In this document: piece after piece, positions 1 to 3,852 of the stretch
Numbering within the stretch: the first letter of the stretch is position 1
Layout: the number at the start of each line of letters is the position of its first letter
Assembly: GCA_023429275.1 (NCBI GenBank)
Contig: JAEYWB010000522.1
Span: 1 to 5,168, forward strand
Source: Planctomycetota bacterium
Lineage (GTDB): Bacteria > Planctomycetota > Planctomycetia > Planctomycetales > Planctomycetaceae
Direction of reading: 5' to 3'
Length of the DNA stretch: 5,168 bases
Notes under the pieces: model-generated
What the model saw: only the letters and a program-made list of their open reading frames with translations
The model's database searches: none
Told to the model about the DNA's origin: nothing
Position numbers and translations under genes: made by a program

Positions 1-289
1 TTCCCCCCGCAATTCCTTCGGCCGTCCAGACAAACCCGGGTGGATTGTCAGTCCGAGCGGTGACGGACCAGATGGAAAGACCGGCAGAGAGAACCCGCCT
101 TCACGAGGTTTGCAGACGGTGTTTCCCCTACATCCGGTTCAATCCGACTATTCCGCAAAGTCTTGTAGCCCGAACGGGTCAATTCCGTGGTGTTGCAGAA
201 TCATGCAGCTTGGCGCGCCGTAAGTTGACTTTGGAACCCATGCCGGCGGTCTCCGTTTACGAATCGCCACTTCCAACCACCGATACCTG
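1..289. other. Leader region with no convincing gene
   Basis: No recognisable gene lies here. A TTG-started reading frame of 81 codons (45-290, +) crosses the region, but its product matches no domain I know, has no good ribosome-binding site and lacks a clear coding signature, so I treat it as probably non-coding. A TTGACT at 225-230 resembles a -35 box, but no -10 lies at the right distance. The region presumably holds the promoter and 5' leader of the FHA-EAL gene. The 3' end of that short frame (TGA 288-290) overlaps the next ATG (290-292) by one base. Confidence 0.5.
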
Positions 290-1471
290 ATGGCCCTCAC
301 TGCACTCGCGACTTCCCCCGTCTCGATTCAGCCGCGCCAAGGCTCCGCCTGGCTTCTAACCGGATGTACCGGTCCGGCGCGCGGCATGACGACTGTTCCG
401 CTCGACGCGGAGACATTCGTCATCGGCCGCCGCCCGGGCGTCGATCTGCAGCTCGCGTCGCTGCGCGTTTCCGGACGGCATGCCGAGATCCTTCGTGTCG
501 GCGGGCACCTGTTCATTCGCGATCTCGGCAGCACGAACGGCACGTTCGTGAACCGTCGCCGGGTCCGCCAGCCGACGCCGATCATGAGCGGCGACCACAT
601 CGAGATTGCCGACGTCGAATTCAAGATCGAGCAGCGGGTCACCCCGGCCTCCGGCACGATCAGCATCCTTCCATCCCTCAAGAAGACCGCGGAAGCGATC
701 GACTCGCTCGAGTCCGATTGGGTCATGAGTCAGTTCGACCGGCTCATCAAGGAGCGGGCGGTCGTTCCGCACTACCAGCCGATCGTCTCCATGACCGACG
801 GATCGCGGTTCGGCTATGAGGCCCTCGCCCGCAGCAGCATGACGGGCCTCGAGACTCCCGCGAGCATGTTTCAGACCGCCCAGCTCGTGAACCGTCAGAT
901 CGAGCTGAGCCTCGTCTGCCGCAGCCGGGCCCTCGAACTCGCCCGGGATTTCCCCCTCGGCTCGCGGATTTTCGTCAACACGCATCCCCACGAGTGCCTG
1001 GAAGTCGACGTTCTGCCGTCGCTGCTCCGGATGAAGGAGATCTGCCCGACCGTTCAGATCGTCGTCGAGATCCACGAAGGGACGGTGCAGCAGCCGACCT
1101 CGGTCCGCTACTTCGCCGACCAGCTGCGGGACAACGGCATCGAGCTCGCCTACGACGACTTTGGCGCGGGGCAGGCCCGGCTCCTGGAGCTGGTGAAGGC
1201 TCCACCCGACTACCTCAAGTTCGACGCCTGCCTGATCCGCAACATCGACCGTTGCACTTCCAATCAGTGGAAGATGCTCAAGATGCTGGTCGACATGGCC
1301 CGCGACTTCCCGACGATGACGCTCGCCGAAGGGATCGAGACGGAAGAAGAAGCCGAAGCCTGCCGCGAGCTCGGCTTCGAACTGGCCCAGGGCTACTACT
1401 TCGGCCGCCCGCAGGAGCTGGATAAGCACCTCGTGTCGGAAACGAGCCGGCCGCAGGCGTTCCGGTTCTGA
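290..1471 (+). CDS. FHA-EAL protein, probable cyclic-di-GMP phosphodiesterase
   Basis: Predicted cytoplasmic signalling protein of 393 residues with no signal peptide or membrane segment. Residues about 20-114 form an FHA (phosphothreonine-binding) domain: GRRPG at 46-50, S61 and H64 in the SGRH motif, and DLGSTNGT at 78-85. A probably helical linker (about 125-155) leads to an EAL domain (about 145-378), the family that hydrolyses cyclic-di-GMP to pGpG. The usual catalytic and metal-binding positions appear intact: EAL 177-179, N230, E260 and E263 (EIHE where ELTE is usual), D289-D290 in DDFGAG, K310, E347 in AEGIET and Q367 in QGYYF. I therefore infer an active enzyme. There is no GGDEF, PAS or receiver domain. 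ATG 290 is the first ATG, GTG or TTG after an in-frame stop at 221-223 and leaves a complete FHA domain, but no Shine-Dalgarno is visible, so initiation may be coupled or leaderless. A strong hairpin follows the stop. A substrate-binding, catalytically dead role is possible but less likely. Confidence 0.93.
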   Translation: MALTALATSPVSIQPRQGSAWLLTGCTGPARGMTTVPLDAETFVIGRRPGVDLQLASLRVSGRHAEILRVGGHLFIRDLGSTNGTFVNRRRVRQPTPIMSGDHIEIADVEFKIEQRVTPASGTISILPSLKKTAEAIDSLESDWVMSQFDRLIKERAVVPHYQPIVSMTDGSRFGYEALARSSMTGLETPASMFQTAQLVNRQIELSLVCRSRALELARDFPLGSRIFVNTHPHECLEVDVLPSLLRMKEICPTVQIVVEIHEGTVQQPTSVRYFADQLRDNGIELAYDDFGAGQARLLELVKAPPDYLKFDACLIRNIDRCTSNQWKMLKMLVDMARDFPTMTLAEGIETEEEAEACRELGFELAQGYYFGRPQELDKHLVSETSRPQAFRF

Positions 1472-1494
1472 ACGGTCACCTGGACCTGCGTCAT

Positions 1495-1534
1495 GCCTCC
1501 GTCGAGCGCCCGTTCGGGGCGCTCCGCCGGAGGC
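1495..1534 (+). terminator. Two-part GC-rich hairpin after the FHA-EAL gene
   Basis: The outer arms GCCTCCG (1495-1501) and CGGAGGC (1528-1534) pair perfectly over 7 bp. The inner arms GAGCGCCC (1504-1511) and GGGCGCTC (1517-1524) pair perfectly over 8 bp around the loop GTTCG. A small TC/CGC internal loop separates the two stems. The structure begins 23 bases after the TGA of the upstream gene, as expected for a 3' end or terminator hairpin. No T-run follows, so it is not a textbook intrinsic terminator. It could instead stabilise the mRNA 3' end or work on both strands. Confidence 0.5.
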
Positions 1535-1576
1535 CCAGTTCCATGGGTCCGGGCAATGGCCTTCAGGGGGCGGCCG

Positions 1577-1588
1577 CGAGCCGGCTCG
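1577..1588. repeat. Perfect 12-bp palindrome
   Basis: CGAGCCGGCTCG reads the same on both strands and directly abuts an 8-bp palindrome, GCGGCCGC (1570-1577), sharing one base with it. It could be a dimeric protein-binding site. In such GC-rich DNA, chance is also a reasonable explanation. Confidence 0.4.
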
Positions 1589-1603
1589 AATGGCCGGAAA
1601 CGG

Positions 1604-1615
1604 GGGCGATCGCCC
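1604..1615. repeat. Perfect 12-bp palindrome around GCGATCGC
   Basis: GGGCGATCGCCC is perfectly self-complementary and lies about 80 bases upstream of the transporter start, a plausible operator position. Its core GCGATCGC is the octamer that is over-represented in many cyanobacterial genomes (HIP1). Only this one copy was noticed in the intergenic DNA here, so no such link is claimed. Confidence 0.4.
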
Positions 1616-1616
1616 T

Positions 1617-1668
1617 TCACCGTATCGCGGTGAGACCCTAGGCTCACGGGGTGCCGGTCGCTTACCGG
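1617..1668 (+). promoter_or_regulatory. Structured leader with alternative hairpins upstream of the transporter gene
   Basis: Three small stems lie in a row. TCACCG (1617-1622) pairs with CGGTGA (1628-1633) around loop TATCG. GTGAG (1630-1634) pairs with CTCAC (1643-1647), and the stem can be extended by CC/GG past a bulged A. CCGGT (1654-1658) pairs with ACCGG (1664-1668). The first two stems compete for bases 1630-1633, so only one can form at a time. This resembles the switching geometry of leader attenuators, but the stems are short and no T-run or known riboswitch core is visible. Confidence 0.3.
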
Positions 1669-1683
1669 ACCGACGATTCCCGC

Positions 1684-1687
1684 AGGA
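1684..1687 (+). promoter_or_regulatory. Shine-Dalgarno AGGA that decides the transporter start
   Basis: AGGA lies 8 bases upstream of ATG 1696, which is ideal spacing. The same bases are too close to ATG 1687, with which they overlap, and lie downstream of GTG 1651. This makes ATG 1696 the favoured start. Confidence 0.6.
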
Positions 1688-1695
1688 TGCGCCCC

Positions 1696-3129
1696 ATGTC
1701 GACCGAGTCTCCCCGTCCCTCCGTCTGGCGTGACCGCGCTTTCTGGGGGATGACGATCACACAGTTCCTCGGGGCGTTCAACGACAACATCTTCAAGCAG
1801 CTCGTGCTGCTCCTCTGCGTCGACCTCGCCCGCCGGGGCCAGAGCGACCAGCAGGGGAACGCCACCGTCCTTTTTGCGGTGCCGTTCATTCTGTTCTCCG
1901 GATTCTCCGGATTCCTTGCGGACCGCTGGAGCAAGAGGAGCATCGTCGTCGGCTGCAAGCTGGCCGAAGTCCTCATCGTCCTGCTCGGGATGGCGGCATT
2001 TGCCGGGATGGAGGCGTGGCCGACCTATGGAATCTGGCTCCCGATCATCGTCCTCTCGATGATGGGCCTGCACAGCACCGTCTTCGGCCCGGCGAAGTTC
2101 GGCATCCTGCCGGAACTGTTCGACGACCGCGACCTGCCGCGGGTGAATGGCATCGTCCTGATGACGACGTTCCTGGCGATCATCCTCGCGCTCCCTGTCG
2201 CGGGACGGCTCAAGATCCTGTTCGAGGGGGAGATCTGGCTGGCATCGGTCGCCTGCCTCGTCGTCGCGGTCCTGGGGGTCGCCACGTCACTTCTGGTCAG
2301 GCGGACTCCCGTGGCCCATCCCGGACTCGAGTTCGAGCCTCAGAGCCTTTTCGTCCACCCGGAGACATGGCGGGCCCTCGTCAGCCAGCGTGGCCTGCTG
2401 CCTGTCGTCATTGTCCTGTCGGTCTTCTGGATGACGGGCGGGATCGTCTACCCGAACGTCACGAACGCTGTCGGCAAGCTGCAACTCGGCCTCGATGATG
2501 AAAAGACGGGACTCCTCGCCGCCTGCACGGGACTGGGGATCCTCGTCGGCTGCGTCCTGGCGGGGTGGCAGTCCAAAGGACGATTCAATGCGACGCTGAT
2601 TCGTATCGGCGGCTGGGGAATGCTCGCCAGCCTGATCCTTCTCGCCTTGCCGGGGTCGAAGATTGTCGAACGAATGGTTCCCCCAGTCACCCTGCCGCCA
2701 GCCGCCGCAGGGGTCGTCAGTACGCCGCCGGAGCCCTCGCTCGCACCGGCGGCCGAGACCCCTGGCGCGAAGACCGTCGTGGCTTACCGTCAGCCCCTGC
2801 TCGGCATCGCCGGGATGGGAGCCGCGCTCGTCTGTGTCGGCTTCTTCGCGGGGATGTTCACTGTACCTCTCCAGGTCTTCCTCCAGGCCCGGGCACCGAT
2901 GGACCAGAAGGGACGCGTCATCGGCGTGATGAACCTGTGCAACTGGATCGGCATCGCTTCGGCCGGAGGGCTGTATCAGCTCTTCCAGGTCGTGCTGGTC
3001 AAGGGGCTCGGCGCGCCGCTCAATGCCCTCTACGTTGGGGCGGCGGTCGTCCTCCTGCCGGTGCTGCTGCTCTTTCACCCCAGGGACGAGTCGCTCAAGG
3101 AGGACGAGCCGACGGTCAGTCCCGCCTAG
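1696..3129 (+). CDS. Major facilitator transporter, LplT (lysophospholipid flippase)-like
   Basis: Inner-membrane protein of 477 residues with about 12 hydrophobic helices, roughly at 17-40, 56-76, 83-103, 112-130, 153-171, 180-200, 233-256, 271-290, 301-319, 367-389, 406-433 and 440-460. Family signatures are FLGAFNDNIFKQ (24-35) in helix 1, the motif-A-like GFLADRWSKR (72-81) after helix 2, and HSTVFGPAKFGILPELF (126-142) after helix 4. These match the LplT group, which flips lysophospholipids inward for re-acylation and is sometimes fused to Aas acyltransferase. No acyltransferase domain is present here, so the substrate is inferred only. The protein is longer than the roughly 400 residues usual for LplT, mainly because of a Pro/Ala-rich loop (about 320-365) between helices 9 and 10. 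ATG 1696 is chosen for its AGGA and because the conserved region starts soon after; GTG 1651 and ATG 1687 are in-frame alternatives. The 3' end overlaps the convergent gene by 14 bp. Confidence 0.9.
   Translation: MSTESPRPSVWRDRAFWGMTITQFLGAFNDNIFKQLVLLLCVDLARRGQSDQQGNATVLFAVPFILFSGFSGFLADRWSKRSIVVGCKLAEVLIVLLGMAAFAGMEAWPTYGIWLPIIVLSMMGLHSTVFGPAKFGILPELFDDRDLPRVNGIVLMTTFLAIILALPVAGRLKILFEGEIWLASVACLVVAVLGVATSLLVRRTPVAHPGLEFEPQSLFVHPETWRALVSQRGLLPVVIVLSVFWMTGGIVYPNVTNAVGKLQLGLDDEKTGLLAACTGLGILVGCVLAGWQSKGRFNATLIRIGGWGMLASLILLALPGSKIVERMVPPVTLPPAAAGVVSTPPEPSLAPAAETPGAKTVVAYRQPLLGIAGMGAALVCVGFFAGMFTVPLQVFLQARAPMDQKGRVIGVMNLCNWIGIASAGGLYQLFQVVLVKGLGAPLNALYVGAAVVLLPVLLLFHPRDESLKEDEPTVSPA
1894..1911 (+). 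repeat. Tandem 9-bp repeat inside the transporter gene
   Basis: TTCTCCGGA occurs twice in direct succession and encodes Phe-Ser-Gly twice (residues 67-72) at the end of transmembrane helix 2. The repeat is in frame and unit-length multiples of three keep the frame, so a slippage event would add or remove three residues without truncating the protein. Confidence 0.85.
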
Positions 3130-3634
3130 TCGATGTCGCCGGGAGCCCCAACATGGTCCGGTCAACGGCCGAGACCGGCCTGAGCACCACCTCGACCGGC
3201 GGATCGGTCGACTTCCGGGACGGCTTGTCCTCCTCGGATGTCGCCGCGATGAGGTCCCGTGAGATCGACGTCGTTCGTGACTTGCCGTTCGTGAGCAGCA
3301 CCCATTCCCGCTTCAGGTAACTCCAGGGATCCCGGGTCGGACTGTCATAGGTGTAGTACAGCGACTTCCCCCGGACGCTCCACGACCCGACCATATCCGG
3401 GATCTCCCATCCCGCCTCAGGGCTGCGACCTCGAAACCGGAACGCGAATCGCCGGTCTTCAGTGAAGGTCATGAATCCGTCCCATTGATGGTTCCGGATG
3501 TCCCACGTTCCGATGAGCCGCCGTTCCATCGCGTTGAGGGGGCGAAAGTGCCACGCCACCCGGACTCCCCCGAGGAGAACGACCGCCGTCACCAGCCATT
3601 GCCACCAGCGGAATCGATGACGGATCGCGAACAT
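3116..3634 (-). CDS. Small membrane-anchored protein of unknown function
   Basis: I do not recognise this 172-residue protein with certainty. It has a basic N-terminus (MFAIRHRFRW), then one hydrophobic segment (about 10-29) that could be an uncleaved anchor or signal. Positive charges before the helix suggest that the remainder lies outside the cytoplasm. Residues about 36-125 carry alternating beta-like stretches: LIGTWDI (40-46), GFMTFTEDRRFAFRF (53-67), GSWSVRGKSLYYTY (83-96) and EWVLLTNG (110-117). The GTW opening followed by strands resembles lipocalin-like or related beta-barrel domains of bacterial hypothetical proteins, but this is only resemblance. The tail after about 130 is polar and probably flexible. 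The start at ATG 3634 is supported by GGAGG 9 bases upstream. The gene is convergent with the transporter gene, with a 14-bp overlap, and divergent from the sulfatase gene. Confidence 0.75.
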   Translation of the reverse strand: MFAIRHRFRWWQWLVTAVVLLGGVRVAWHFRPLNAMERRLIGTWDIRNHQWDGFMTFTEDRRFAFRFRGRSPEAGWEIPDMVGSWSVRGKSLYYTYDSPTRDPWSYLKREWVLLTNGKSRTTSISRDLIAATSEEDKPSRKSTDPPVEVVLRPVSAVDRTMLGLPATSTRRD

Positions 3635-3643
3635 GAGTCCTCG

Positions 3644-3648
3644 CCTCC
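3644..3648 (-). promoter_or_regulatory. Shine-Dalgarno GGAGG of the small membrane protein gene
   Basis: On the minus strand GGAGG lies 9 bases upstream of ATG 3634. It is the strongest ribosome-binding site in the window and a main argument that this unrecognised frame is a real gene. Confidence 0.65.
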
Positions 3649-3665
3649 CGGTGGCACAAACGATG

Positions 3666-3681
3666 CCGAGACGCGTTTCGG
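3666..3681. promoter_or_regulatory. 16-bp near-palindrome, candidate operator
   Basis: CCGAGACGCGTTTCGG is symmetric at 7 of 8 base pairs; the only exception is G3670 opposite T3677. It lies 32 bases upstream of the minus-strand ATG in a divergent intergenic region, where a dimeric regulator could bind. No regulator family can be named from the sequence. Confidence 0.35.
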
Positions 3682-3704
3682 GCCTGCAGCAGAGAGGCTT
3701 TATG

Positions 3705-3720
3705 CGTGAGCATTCGTGAG
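3705..3720. repeat. CGTGAG direct repeat with 10-bp period
   Basis: CGTGAG occurs at 3705-3710 and 3715-3720, so the copies start 10 bp apart and lie on the same face of the helix, as tandem regulator half-sites often do. The unit is only six bases, so chance occurrence is quite possible. Confidence 0.3.
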
Positions 3721-3785
3721 GATAGATGTTCCCCCGGACTTCTCCACCACGTTTCTCCGGACATCCGCTTTTCCGAGTGCCCAGC

Positions 3786-3791
3786 TACACT
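3786..3791 (+). promoter_or_regulatory. Possible -10 box for the sulfatase gene
   Basis: TACACT fits the TAnnnT pattern of a sigma-70-type -10 element and lies 61 bases upstream of the proposed GTG start. No good -35 hexamer lies about 17 bp upstream, so this is a weak call. Confidence 0.22.
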
Positions 3792-3804
3792 CTGCCGGTG
3801 TGAC

Positions 3805-3823
3805 GAGATCACCGCCGGATCTC
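3805..3823 (+). promoter_or_regulatory. Hairpin followed by TTTT in the sulfatase leader
   Basis: GAGATC (3805-3810) and GATCTC (3818-3823) form a perfect 6-bp stem around a 7-base loop, and TTTT (3824-3827) follows at once. The layout is that of a weak intrinsic terminator or attenuator, ending about 26 bases before the sulfatase start. It could instead be an operator. The stem has three GC pairs, so its stability is modest. Confidence 0.35.
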
Positions 3824-3840
3824 TTTTCCAGGACCTGGCT

Positions 3841-3844
3841 GGAG
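3841..3844 (+). promoter_or_regulatory. Shine-Dalgarno GGAG that favours GTG 3853
   Basis: GGAG is 8 bases upstream of GTG 3853. ATG 3862 has no purine-rich stretch at usable distance. GTG 3844 overlaps the GGAG and would depend on an AGG at 3830-3832, 11 bases upstream. Confidence 0.5.
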
Positions 3845-3852
3845 TGCGCGCC

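Larger units (their letters stand above)
1472..1695. other. Intergenic spacer dense in inverted repeats
   Basis: This gap of 224 bases lies between two same-strand genes. It carries a long interrupted hairpin (1495-1534), GCGGCCGC (1570-1577), two perfect 12-bp palindromes (1577-1588 and 1604-1615), and a cluster of small hairpins (1617-1668) just upstream of the transporter gene. No reading frame in it looks coding. It probably combines the terminator of the EAL gene with the promoter and 5' leader of the transporter gene. I see no clear -35/-10 pair. Confidence 0.6.
3635..3852. other. Divergent intergenic region
   Basis: This region separates the minus-strand small membrane protein gene from the plus-strand sulfatase gene and must hold both promoters. 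It contains the 16-bp near-palindrome, the phased CGTGAG repeat, the TACACT hexamer and the hairpin-TTTT element listed separately. On the minus strand CATAAA (3704-3699) is a poor -10 candidate. The sulfatase frame is open through part of this region, but no upstream start gives a better signal peptide. Confidence 0.55.

Noticed and set aside
225..230. TTGACT as a -35 promoter box
   Set aside because: The bases about 17 bp downstream are GC-rich and look nothing like a -10 element.
45..290. 81-codon plus-strand frame with TTG start
   Set aside because: It has no recognisable domain, a poor ribosome-binding site and no coding-like character. It is mentioned only because its TGA overlaps the FHA-EAL start.
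356..1429. Long minus-strand frame of 357 codons
   Set aside because: It is antisense to the FHA-EAL gene, whose domains are clear. Long shadow frames are common in GC-rich genes, and the product is a charged sequence with no motif.
1651..1695. GTG 1651 as transporter start, adding 15 residues
   Set aside because: It has no Shine-Dalgarno, the extra residues are not family-like, and the codons lie in a hairpin-forming leader. ATG 1696 has AGGA at ideal spacing.
2287..3165. Minus-strand frame of 292 codons
   Set aside because: It is antisense to the transporter gene, with a low-complexity Arg/Glu/Asp-rich product and no domain. It is a shadow of the real gene.
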